This document shows, piece by piece, positions 20,126 to 27,643 of a DNA stretch of 64,000 bases. Source of the DNA: Gilichinskyi gelida (GTDB taxonomy: Bacteria; Acidobacteriota; Thermoanaerobaculia; Gp7-AA8); assembly GCA_038040385.1 (NCBI GenBank), contig JBBPII010000013.1, positions 62,001-126,000 of the forward strand, written 5' to 3'. How positions within the stretch are numbered: position 1 is the stretch's first letter; every line of letters begins with the position of its first letter. The translations under genes and the position numbers were made by a program. Under the pieces are notes generated by a model that made no database searches, was not told the DNA's origin, and worked only from the letters and a program-made list of their open reading frames with translations.

Positions 20126-20902
20126 GTGAAACGCCTGTTCATCGCAATGCTGCTCGTCACCACCGCCGCCTTCGCCCAGGAAAAGAAAGTGGAGCCGGAG
20201 TACAACACCACCCGGGAGTTCAAGAACAAGGTCTTCGAGGTCAAGAACCGCGACCCGCGCATCGTGGCGCAGTCGGTCAAGCTGCTCGGCAGCGGCTTCA
20301 AGGGCTCTGATCTCAGCACCAGCACGGAGCTGAAGACCATCACCGTGCGCGACTTCCCGGAGAACGTCGCGGCCATCGAAGACGCCATCAAGCGGCTCGA
20401 CCGGCCAGTCGAAATCTCGCCCGACGCCGAACTGAAAGTCTGGGTGCTCATCGCCGGTAAGTCGCCGATGCCCGGCGCGCCGCTGCCCGACGAGCTGGCG
20501 CCGGTAGTCAAGCAACTACAGACCACGTTGCGCTACTCGCACTACGGCCTGATGACCGCGGCGGTGCAGCGCACCAAGGCCGGCGACAACGTCACCGGCT
20601 CCGGTGTCGCCGAGCCGACGCTCCTCGGCATGACGGCCAATGAGGAGCGCCCGATCTTCTACAGCTATCGCGCGCGCGACGTCCGCTTCACCGCCGGCGA
20701 CCGCCCGTCGGTCGAGCTGTCGAACTTCAACTTCGCCATGCGCGTACCGGTGTCGATCGGCAACAACGTCCAGTACGAGTCGGTGGGCTTCGAGACGTCG
20801 GTGTCGCTGCGCGACAAGGAGAAGGTGGTGATCGGCACGACCACCATGCGCGACAAGGCGCTGATCGTGGTTCTCACGGCGACCATCGATCCGAAGCCGT
20901 AG
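20126..20902 (+). CDS. Exported protein with secretin N-like (NolW) domain
   Basis: A 258-residue protein with a short signal peptide (LFIAMLLVTTAAFAQ). Residues ~30-90 (FEVKNRDPRIVAQSVKLLG, KTITVRDFPENVAAIEDAIKRLD) match the N1/NolW fold that secretins use before the channel. No secretin channel domain follows; the rest is beta-rich and ends SLRDKEKVVIGTTTMRDKALIVVLTA, which echoes the last strands of secretin-like proteins. A strong AGGAGG (20116-20121) precedes the GTG start. It is third in the ECF sigma operon. Possible envelope sensor or effector; function unproven. Confidence 0.7.
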   Translation: MKRLFIAMLLVTTAAFAQEKKVEPEYNTTREFKNKVFEVKNRDPRIVAQSVKLLGSGFKGSDLSTSTELKTITVRDFPENVAAIEDAIKRLDRPVEISPDAELKVWVLIAGKSPMPGAPLPDELAPVVKQLQTTLRYSHYGLMTAAVQRTKAGDNVTGSGVAEPTLLGMTANEERPIFYSYRARDVRFTAGDRPSVELSNFNFAMRVPVSIGNNVQYESVGFETSVSLRDKEKVVIGTTTMRDKALIVVLTATIDPKP

Positions 20903-20917
20903 CCGCCTCCTCCACCC

Positions 20918-20972
20918 GATCCGCTTCGGCGACGACTGGCGATCACCTCGCTCACAGTCGTCGAAGCGGATC
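20918..20972. terminator. Hairpin between ECF operon and yefM-like gene
   Basis: GATCCGCTTCG...GACGACT (20918-20937) pairs with AGTCGTCGAAGCGGATC (20956-20972), with one 3-base bulge. It lies between convergent transcription units, so a terminator role is plausible, but no T-run is present and it may simply be a mobile palindrome. It also interrupts a possible toxin remnant read on the minus strand. Confidence 0.55.
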
Positions 20973-21006
20973 GCAGCGCTTCCGCGACCTTTCGCGTAAA
21001 CACCAT
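20949..21006 (-). pseudogene. Possible stub of a YoeB/RelE-type toxin gene
   Basis: Three bases after the stop of the YefM-like antitoxin, an ATG begins MVFTRKVAEALRSAS, which resembles the first residues of YoeB/RelE-like toxins (VFT..A...L). The resemblance ends where the palindrome 20918-20972 begins, and the longer frame then runs antisense to another gene. I read this as a toxin truncated by a palindrome, with low confidence. Confidence 0.3.
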
Positions 21007-21009
21007 CGC

Positions 21010-21294
21010 TTACTCTTCGTCCAGACCGAGCTCGCGCCGAAGTTTGGCAACCGATTCGGGGCGCCGACTCTTCGAAGTCGCTCGCTCCAGCGCTCGAACG
21101 AGGCGCTCCGCGTTCTTCGGCGATCTGAGAAGATAAACAGTCTCCATCAGGCTGCGAAGTTCTTCCGCCACGATGATCGCGACGTCTTCCGCTCCGCGGC
21201 GATGAATGATGATCGGCTCACGAGAGTCGGCAGCTTCCTCGAGAAGGGCTTTTAAGTTCGCCCGAGCGTGTGTGTAGGTGGTCTTGACGGCCAT
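21010..21294 (-). CDS. Phd/YefM-family antitoxin
   Basis: A 94-residue protein starting MAVKTTYTHARANLKALLEEA, the typical Phd/YefM N-terminal DNA-binding fold, followed by DSREPIIIHRRGAEDVAIIVAEE and the helical ETVYLLRSPKNAERL toxin-binding tail. The start at 21294 matches the family; an upstream in-frame ATG (21336) would add an unrelated stretch. No complete toxin gene follows on the same strand, only a short YoeB-like stub, so this antitoxin may be an orphan. Confidence 0.88.
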   Translation of the reverse strand: MAVKTTYTHARANLKALLEEAADSREPIIIHRRGAEDVAIIVAEELRSLMETVYLLRSPKNAERLVRALERATSKSRRPESVAKLRRELGLDEE

Positions 21295-21356
21295 GGCCCC
21301 TCCGGCAATGCCAATTCCCTCCTGAACATCTATCATCTCCGCGCTCGGAGGTGCTC

Positions 21357-24300
21357 ATGGTCCTGCGCCGTCTGCTTGTCATCGCTCTGCTTTCGTGTGC
21401 CGCGTCACTCGATGCCGCCGTCGACCCCTCCCTCTTTCAAGACCTGCGGTGGCGCATGATCGGCCCCTTCCGCGCCGGGCGGGTGCTCGCCGTCAGCGGC
21501 GTGCCGGGCGAGCCGGAGCACTTCTACTTCGGCAGCGTGAACGGCGGGGTGTGGGAGACCACCGACGCCGGGCGGACCTGGCAGCCGATCTTCGACTCGC
21601 AGCCCATCGGCTCGATCGGCGCCCTGGCGCTGGCGCCGTCGAATCCGAAAGTCATCTACGTCGGCAGCGGCGAATCGGACATGCGCTCCGACATCTCTCA
21701 GGGCGACGGCATGTACAAGTCCATCGACGGCGGGAAGACGTGGGGCCACATCGGCCTCGCCGACTCGCAGCAGATCGCGCGGATCATCGTCCATCCCACA
21801 GACCCGCGAACTGTGTACGTCGCCGCGCTCGGCCACCCATACGGCCCCAACGCGGAGCGCGGCGTCTTCCGCTCGCACGACGGCGGCAAGACCTGGCAGC
21901 GCATCCTCGGCAAGGACGACGACACCGGCGCGATCGATCTGGCATTCGAGCCCGGCAACCCGACCGTCATCTACGCCGCGATGTGGCAAACCCGCCGCAC
22001 GCCGTGGAGCGTCTACCCGCCATCGAACGGCCCCGGCAGCGGGCTGTTCAAGTCGACCGACGGCGGCGACAACTGGACGCAGCTCACCAACGGACTGCCG
22101 AAGAAAGTGGGGCGGATCGGCGTCGCCGTGGCGCGCACGCAGCCGCAGCGCGTGTACGCCATCGTCGATTCCGAGGGTGAAGGGGGGATGTACCGGTCGG
22201 ACGATGCGGGGGCGACGTGGACCCGCACCAGCGCCGACGCGCGCATCTGGAGCCGCGGCTGGTACTTCGGCGAGATCACCGTCGAGCCGGACAACGCGGA
22301 CGTCGTCTACTCCTGCAACGTGAATCTCTACCGCTCCGTCGACGGCGGCAAAACGTTCGTCCCCATCAAAGGCGCGCCGGGCGGCGACGACTACCACGTG
22401 CTCTGGATCGATCCGCAGCATCCCCAGCGCCGCATCCTCGGCGTCGACCAGGGGACGCTCGTCTCCGTCAACGGCGGCCAGACGTGGAGCTCCTGGTACA
22501 ACCAGCCGACCGCGCAGTTCTACCGCGTCATCACCGACAACCGCTTCCCCTACTGGGTCTACGGATCGCAGCAGGACTCGGGCGCCGCGGGCGTGCCGAG
22601 CCGAACCACGAACATCGACGGCATCACCCTGAGCGAGTTCCGCGAGGTCACCGCCGGCGGCGAGAGCGACAACCTGGCCCCCGATCCAAAGGACCCGCAG
22701 ATCATCTACGGCGGGCGCGTCGACAAGCTCGATCTGCGAACGATGCAGACGCAGTCGATCGACCCGACCATCGCCCACCCCGGCAATTACCGGACGACGT
22801 GGACCCTGCCGCTGGTCTTCTCGCGGCGCGATCCGAAGGTCCTCTACTTCTCACATCAGCGCGTGTTTCGCACTGAGGATGGCGGGAGTCACTGGAGCGT
22901 GATCAGTCCCGATCTGACGCGCGAGAACCCGCCCGACCCGCCCAACCTCGATCCGCTCAGCGCGGCGAACAAGGCGCGGCCCGGTCAGCGGCAGGGCGTG
23001 GTCTACGCCATCGCTCCGTCGCGGCTCGCCGACCACGACATCTGGGTCGGCACCGACGACGGCTTGATCTGGCGCACGCGCGACGAAGGGGCGAACTGGA
23101 CCAACATCACCCCGCCGGCGCTGACGCCGTGGTCGAAGGTCGGCATCATCGACACCTCCCATCACGACGCGGAGACGGCCTACGCCGCCGTCGACCGCCA
23201 CCGTCTCGACGACTTCAAGGCCTACGTCTACCGCACGCACGACGGCGGCAAGAACTGGACGCTCGCCGCCGACGGCATCAACGCCTGCGTCAACGTGGTG
23301 CGCGAGGATCCCGTGCGCAAGGGACTGCTCTACGCCGGCACGGAGAAGGGGGTGTACGTCTCCTTCGATGACGGCGACCACTGGCAGCCGCTGCAACTGA
23401 ATCTGCCGGTGACGTCGGTACGCGACATCGACGTGCACGAGAACGATCTGGTCATCGCCACGCACGGCCGCGGCTTCTGGATCATGGACAACGTCACGCC
23501 GCTGCGAAGTGTAGCGGCCGGCTTCAGCCGGCCGTTCTTGTTCCCCCCCGCCACCGCGTATCGCGAGCGCCCCGCCGGCTTCGTCGGCACGCCGCGGCCG
23601 AAGGACGAGTCTCTGGCCCCGAATCCGCCCCTCGGGGCGATGATCGATTACGTTGTACCCCCGCCCGTAGGGGCGCGCAGCAGCGCGCCCGGTACCCCCG
23701 CCGCGACGGAAGCCGCGGGCGCGCTGCAGCGCGCCCCTACGATCACCCTCGACATCCTCGATCAAAAGGGCGACATCGTCCGCAGCTACAGCAGCAAGGA
23801 TCCCCTCCCCGCCCCCGACCCGGCGCGGTTGCGCACCGCCGCGGAGTGGTTCGTCGCGCCGTCGGCGCTGCAGACCTCGGCCGGCATGCACCGCTTCGTC
23901 TGGCCGCTGCGCTACGCGGCGCCGGCCGGCGTGACGGGCGGGCGGCGGGCGGGCGACGGCGTGTGGGCGCCGCCGGGCAAGTACACCGTAGCGCTCACTG
24001 TCGACGGGCAGCGCCTGACGCAGCCGCTGACCGTGGCGCGCGATCCGCGAATCAAGATGACGCCGGAGCAGTTCGCCGCGCAGTTCGCGCTGGCGAAGAA
24101 GGTGGAGAAGCTGCGCGCGGGCATCGCCGCTGCCCTTGCGGAGGCCGAAAAGATGAAATCGACAGGAGTGATCGTCGGCGGACCGGGTGGGTTCGGAGGA
24201 CCGGAGCCGCCGCTGAACACACTGCGATGGCTGGAAGGCGCGCTGCAGCGATTGATGGGCGTCGTCGACGGCGCCGACGCGCCGCCGACCCGCGACGCGC

Positions 24301-24389
24301 GCACGAGCCATTCAACCCTGCGGGCATCGGTGGAGAAGGCGCTCGCGGCGTGGGAACAGAACAAAAACACCAAGGAGAAAACCAAGTGA
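21357..24389 (+). CDS. Secreted VPS10/BNR-repeat protein (sortilin-like beta-propeller)
   Basis: A 1010-residue protein with a signal peptide (LLVIALLSCAASLDAA) and many BNR/Asp-box repeats: TTDAGRTW, SIDGGKTW, SHDGGKTW, STDGGDNW, SDDAGATW, SVDGGKTF, TEDGGSHW and THDGGKNW. These form two beta-propeller-like halves up to ~residue 720, as in glycoside-hydrolase-like VPS10 proteins common in Acidobacteria. The C-terminal ~280 residues are a separate domain with Ig-like and helical parts. Two palindromes lie in frame (23511-23540 and 23667-23740), coding VAAGFSRPF and the GARSSAPG...GALQRAP stretches. GGAGG precedes the ATG at 21357; a GTG six bases upstream is less likely. The substrate is unknown. 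Confidence 0.88.
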   Translation: MVLRRLLVIALLSCAASLDAAVDPSLFQDLRWRMIGPFRAGRVLAVSGVPGEPEHFYFGSVNGGVWETTDAGRTWQPIFDSQPIGSIGALALAPSNPKVIYVGSGESDMRSDISQGDGMYKSIDGGKTWGHIGLADSQQIARIIVHPTDPRTVYVAALGHPYGPNAERGVFRSHDGGKTWQRILGKDDDTGAIDLAFEPGNPTVIYAAMWQTRRTPWSVYPPSNGPGSGLFKSTDGGDNWTQLTNGLPKKVGRIGVAVARTQPQRVYAIVDSEGEGGMYRSDDAGATWTRTSADARIWSRGWYFGEITVEPDNADVVYSCNVNLYRSVDGGKTFVPIKGAPGGDDYHVLWIDPQHPQRRILGVDQGTLVSVNGGQTWSSWYNQPTAQFYRVITDNRFPYWVYGSQQDSGAAGVPSRTTNIDGITLSEFREVTAGGESDNLAPDPKDPQIIYGGRVDKLDLRTMQTQSIDPTIAHPGNYRTTWTLPLVFSRRDPKVLYFSHQRVFRTEDGGSHWSVISPDLTRENPPDPPNLDPLSAANKARPGQRQGVVYAIAPSRLADHDIWVGTDDGLIWRTRDEGANWTNITPPALTPWSKVGIIDTSHHDAETAYAAVDRHRLDDFKAYVYRTHDGGKNWTLAADGINACVNVVREDPVRKGLLYAGTEKGVYVSFDDGDHWQPLQLNLPVTSVRDIDVHENDLVIATHGRGFWIMDNVTPLRSVAAGFSRPFLFPPATAYRERPAGFVGTPRPKDESLAPNPPLGAMIDYVVPPPVGARSSAPGTPAATEAAGALQRAPTITLDILDQKGDIVRSYSSKDPLPAPDPARLRTAAEWFVAPSALQTSAGMHRFVWPLRYAAPAGVTGGRRAGDGVWAPPGKYTVALTVDGQRLTQPLTVARDPRIKMTPEQFAAQFALAKKVEKLRAGIAAALAEAEKMKSTGVIVGGPGGFGGPEPPLNTLRWLEGALQRLMGVVDGADAPPTRDARTSHSTLRASVEKALAAWEQNKNTKEKTK
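23667..23740. repeat. GTAGGGGCGCGC palindrome inside the VPS10 gene
   Basis: GTAGGGGCGCGC at the left pairs with GCGCGCCCCTAC at the right (23729-23740); inner GCAGCAGCGCGCCC and GGGCGCGCTGCAGC also pair. A second, shorter palindrome (AGCGGCCGGCTTCAGCCGGCCG) lies at 23514-23535 of the same gene. Both are in frame and sit at the junction between the propeller and the C-terminal domain. Confidence 0.85.
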
Positions 24390-24392
24390 GCC

Positions 24393-24419
24393 GAGCGGCA
24401 GCCTAAAAGGCCGCCGCTC
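24393..24419. terminator. Bidirectional hairpin between convergent genes
   Basis: GAGCGGCAGCC (24393-24403), loop TAAAA, GGCCGCCGCTC (24409-24419): an 11-base stem with one mismatch, placed 4 bases after one stop and 7 bases before the convergent one. A terminator for both is likely. Confidence 0.65.
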
Positions 24420-24425
24420 CACTGG

Positions 24426-25301
24426 TCAGCGGTAGAAGCCGCCCTGCGGGTCGAGCGAGTCGAGCCGGTAAGCGATGAACACGCCGGTGCGCGTCCAGTC
24501 GCCTGAGAGCTCGATGTAATCGCCGAGCCGCACGTCGTCCAGCCGCCTCTCGTAGTCGCGCATCTCGACCGTCACGAACGCGTTCGAGACGTCGTCGTGC
24601 ACGATCAATCTGCCGCGGCGAAGGTCGACGCTCTCCACCACCCCGCGCACGTCGCCCGAGGTGTAGGAGGAGCCGTCGTAGTAGTCGTAGTAACCGCGGG
24701 GGTTATAGTAGCCACCCAGGCGGATGTCGATGCCGACGGCGAATCGGGGGAACAGCCGGAAGCGCGCCTCGGGGATGAAGAACGGGTACGCCATGCCGCC
24801 CAGCCACACGCGGTAGCCGCCGCCGAAGCGCTCGTAACGCGAGACGCGCCCGTGGGCGAAGTACGGCTGCCGGTTTCCGCGGTAGTCGTTGGAGCGGTAG
24901 CGCTGTGAGCCGCCGCGGTAGTCGTTGTTCCGGAAGCTTTCACTGCTCCGGCTCCGGCCGCGATCGAAGCTCCGATCGTTGTTACGGTTGTTGTTTCGAT
25001 CATTGCCTCGGCCGCGATCGAAGTTGCGATTGTTGTTACGGCTTGCGTCGAGACTACGGGCATCGCGCTGGCTTCGGTCGAAGCTGCGGTCATTGTTGCT
25101 GCGACCTCGGTCGAAGCTGCGCGCCTCTGTACGACCTCGGTCGAAGCTGCGGTCGTCGGACCGGCGGTCATGCGCGCGAACCCGATCGCGGCCGCGTGTC
25201 TCACGCGAGGGACGATTGTCCGCGAACGCGGACGCGCCGAGGAGCGTGGTGAAGGACAAGGCAAGGGCGAGCGGCGAAGCTAACTGCTTGGATCGATTCA
25301 A
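24426..25301 (-). CDS. Exported Arg/Asp/Asn-rich protein with RSFDRGR repeats
   Basis: A 291-residue protein. TTG start at 25301 chosen because GGAGGG stands 4 bases upstream and a signal peptide follows (LASPLALALSFTTLLGASAFA); no ATG gives a better start. Residues ~45-140 are low complexity, made of RSFDRGR, RNNNRNFDRGR and related units, strongly basic and disordered. The C-terminal half is ordered: YFAHGRVSRYERFGGGYRVWLGGMAYPFFIPEARF and a final OB-like beta segment (GVVESVDLRRGRLIVHD). RG/FDRGR repeats can bind nucleic acid or polyanions, which would be unusual in an exported protein. Function unknown. Confidence 0.75.
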   Translation of the reverse strand: MNRSKQLASPLALALSFTTLLGASAFADNRPSRETRGRDRVRAHDRRSDDRSFDRGRTEARSFDRGRSNNDRSFDRSQRDARSLDASRNNNRNFDRGRGNDRNNNRNNDRSFDRGRSRSSESFRNNDYRGGSQRYRSNDYRGNRQPYFAHGRVSRYERFGGGYRVWLGGMAYPFFIPEARFRLFPRFAVGIDIRLGGYYNPRGYYDYYDGSSYTSGDVRGVVESVDLRRGRLIVHDDVSNAFVTVEMRDYERRLDDVRLGDYIELSGDWTRTGVFIAYRLDSLDPQGGFYR

Positions 25302-25375
25302 TTTTCCCTCCTGGGAACTCTCTACTGCCGCGGCCGTCTCTGGCAAAGGCGGAGCCAACGCGGCCGCCGGCGCTC

Positions 25376-27133
25376 TCACGGATACTGCGGTTTACGGTTC
25401 TTCCACGCCACCGGGTAGCGCGCGCACGACGTGGTGATCGTATCGGTCACGTTCGCCGGATAGCAGTCGGGCATGGCGTAGATGCCGTACGGGTCGAAGA
25501 AGTACCACTCGTTGTTCGTGAGATCGCGATGTGCCCAGAAGATGTGCAGATGAGTGTTCGGACCCATCCCGCCGGACATGCAGCCGCAGCCGCCCGGTCC
25601 CGTCGATCCGGCTTTCGCCAGAAAGTCGCCCGCATTGACCTGCTTGCCGAGAAGGCTCATGTCGATGGCCTGCGCGTTCGTTCCCCACTGCGGCTCGGCA
25701 GGGCTGGGGTTGTTCTTCGTGCATCCCGTGCTGGTCAGGAAGTTCTTGTATGTCGTGAGCGCGTCGCCGGAGAGCGTGGGGACGGTCATGGACCACGCCT
25801 GCTTGCAGTCGTTGACCGCACCGTTGCGCAGGTGCATGTAGATGGTGCGGTAGGCGTCCGTCACACCCCCGACGTCGTGGCTGACGACCATCGTGCCGCC
25901 TGACCACGAGTCCCATCCGATGTGGATCACCCGGCCCGCCGCGCTGGCGACGATGTTGAAGGTGCCGACGTCGTCGCGCTGGTAATCGCCGGCGTGATGC
26001 CACCCCTTGTTCGAGTACCGCCAGATGCCGCGCCGTTTGACGTCCGGGTCTTTGAAGGGGAGCTTCAGGAACTCCGAGATTCCGGTGACGGCAGAGATGC
26101 GGAGAACGCGCTGGTCGCCGGACATGTCCACGGGCCAGTGATAGACGACCGTCGCGCCGGCGCCCGGCGACCCGCAGGTATTCGGCAGACCGGGACAGTG
26201 CGTGGCCGTTCGAGTGATCCCGTAGTCGTAGCCGGAGTTTGTCTGGACCGTGCCGTCGGAGAGTGTGTATTGCTTCGGCATCACGGCCTGATTGAGACAG
26301 CCGTCGTCGCATGACGTCGGATAGATGTCGAGACCGACGATGCGCAGGCTCGTGGCGTGCCGCTGAACTGCGAGCCCCAGGAAGTATTCGGAGTCGAGGC
26401 CGAGCGAGACCCAGTTCGCGTAGGTGCCGCTGCGCCACACGCCCGCCCACTTGCGGGAGCCGCTCTCCACGTAGCTGGTCATGCTGACGATGCGGAGGTT
26501 CTGTTTGTGGCGCTCTTCGAGCAGATCCGAGAACTGGCCCGAGCTCAAGCCGACGGAGAAGTAGTTCGCGTCCGTTCCCGACCTCCAGAGCGCCGCCCAC
26601 CTGCGCTGACCTCCTGATCCGTAGGTTTCGAGGTCGACGATGCGGAGACTCTTGCCGTGGCGCTCGGTGGCCAGCGTTTTCAGCTCATCGAGCGTCAAGT
26701 CGGTCGTGTAGTACTCGGCGTCGGATCCGCCGCGCCACACGCCCGCCCAGACGCGCTGCGAGCCGTCGAGATAGGTCTCGATGTCGACCAGCCGCAGGTT
26801 CTGACCGTGGCGCTGGGTCGCCAGATCCTTGAATTGCTGCGCGCTCAAAGCCACCGAGAAGTAGTTGGCGTCCGTTCCCGAGCGCCACACCGCCGCCCAG
26901 CGGCGCGCGCCGTTCTTGAGGTAGGTCTCGATGTCGACGATGCGCAGACTCTGCCCGTGCCGCGTGGTGGCCAGGTCTTTCAACTGCTGCAGGGTCAGAT
27001 CCACCGAGTAGTAGTTGGCATCCGTTCCCGACTGCCAGATACCGCTGTAGAGCGTCCCCTGATTGGCGGCGATGTCGTCGCCGAGGCAGATGGCTGCCGA
27101 AAGGAGCAGCGAGAGCACGATCGCCGATTTCAT
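25376..27133 (-). CDS. Secreted M23-like peptidase with five tandem-repeat domains
   Basis: A 585-residue protein with a signal peptide (IVLSLLLSAAICLGD). Five repeats of ~50 residues (~28-295) each run from a W..G(T/S)DANYYS core through LKDLA..RHGQSLRIVDIETY to RRWAAVW; this is the pattern of bacterial tandem repeat domain 1. The C-terminal ~290 residues include WHHAGDYQ, IVASAAGRVIHIGWDSW and THLHIFWAH, the ligand motifs of LytM/M23 peptidases (H..D and HxH), with several Cys pairs. M23 enzymes cut peptidoglycan cross-links or glycine-rich peptides. The repeats probably bind carbohydrate or wall material. It ends close to, and convergent with nothing; the 24426 gene follows on the same strand. 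Confidence 0.82.
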   Translation of the reverse strand: MKSAIVLSLLLSAAICLGDDIAANQGTLYSGIWQSGTDANYYSVDLTLQQLKDLATTRHGQSLRIVDIETYLKNGARRWAAVWRSGTDANYFSVALSAQQFKDLATQRHGQNLRLVDIETYLDGSQRVWAGVWRGGSDAEYYTTDLTLDELKTLATERHGKSLRIVDLETYGSGGQRRWAALWRSGTDANYFSVGLSSGQFSDLLEERHKQNLRIVSMTSYVESGSRKWAGVWRSGTYANWVSLGLDSEYFLGLAVQRHATSLRIVGLDIYPTSCDDGCLNQAVMPKQYTLSDGTVQTNSGYDYGITRTATHCPGLPNTCGSPGAGATVVYHWPVDMSGDQRVLRISAVTGISEFLKLPFKDPDVKRRGIWRYSNKGWHHAGDYQRDDVGTFNIVASAAGRVIHIGWDSWSGGTMVVSHDVGGVTDAYRTIYMHLRNGAVNDCKQAWSMTVPTLSGDALTTYKNFLTSTGCTKNNPSPAEPQWGTNAQAIDMSLLGKQVNAGDFLAKAGSTGPGGCGCMSGGMGPNTHLHIFWAHRDLTNNEWYFFDPYGIYAMPDCYPANVTDTITTSCARYPVAWKNRKPQYP

Positions 27134-27180
27134 GATGATTCCTCCGGATCGCCGAAGCGTAGCACCGTTAGAATCAGCGC

Positions 27181-27564
27181 ATGACGAACGGACGAATCCA
27201 GGGCGCGGGCGGCACTTCCGGCGGCATCGGGCAGTTCCTCCTCGGCCTCTGCATGGCCGTGGCCGGGGCGTATCTGCTGACCACGCAGGTTACGGTGACC
27301 TCGAACTTCTGGCGCTGGGGCGGGAACAACGCGTTCGGCCTGTCGCTCATCCCGCTGATCATCGGCATCGGCCTGCTCTTCTTCAACGGCCGCTCGATCG
27401 CCGGATGGCTGCTGACCATCGCCGGCGCGGTGATCATCTTCGCCGGCATCCTCACCCACCTCGACATCTACTTCCAGCAGACCAGCCTCTTCAACACCAT
27501 CATCATGCTGGTGCTGCTGGCGGGCGGGGTTGGGCTGGTGGCGCGGTCGCTGCGCGCGCAGTGA
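27181..27564 (+). CDS. Small integral membrane protein
   Basis: A 127-residue hydrophobic protein with four probable TMs: GQFLLGLCMAVAGAYLL, FGLSLIPLIIGIGLLFF, GWLLTIAGAVIIFAGIL and FNTIIMLVLLAGGVGLVA. The cytoplasmic start is Gly-rich. No family motif is recognised beyond a general resemblance to small conserved membrane proteins. It is divergent from the M23 gene (47 bases apart) and stands alone before the DUF3011 gene. Confidence 0.7.
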   Translation: MTNGRIQGAGGTSGGIGQFLLGLCMAVAGAYLLTTQVTVTSNFWRWGGNNAFGLSLIPLIIGIGLLFFNGRSIAGWLLTIAGAVIIFAGILTHLDIYFQQTSLFNTIIMLVLLAGGVGLVARSLRAQ

Positions 27565-27618
27565 GGCTTCGACGCGATTGACCCCTTGAGCCCGCCGTCT
27601 CTGGCTCGCCGCGCGCAT

Positions 27619-27638
27619 TGTTCCTCCCCGGAGGAACA
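27619..27638 (+). promoter_or_regulatory. Hairpin that buries the Shine-Dalgarno of the DUF3011 gene
   Basis: TGTTCCTCC (27619-27627) is the exact complement of GGAGGAACA (27630-27638), which is the ribosome-binding site of the ATG at 27644. In RNA this gives a 7-8 base stem with a small loop holding the GGAGG paired. It could throttle translation or respond to temperature or a binding factor. Confidence 0.5.
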
Positions 27639-27643
27639 CAGCG

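Noticed and set aside
20665..21006. A complete 113-residue toxin gene after yefM
   Set aside because: Only the first ~12 residues look toxin-like; the rest is antisense to the NolW-domain gene and passes through a hairpin.
24900..25180. Short regular repeats with spacing that resemble a CRISPR array
   Set aside because: They are codons for RSFDRGR-type protein repeats in an open frame, with irregular unit length and no spacers.
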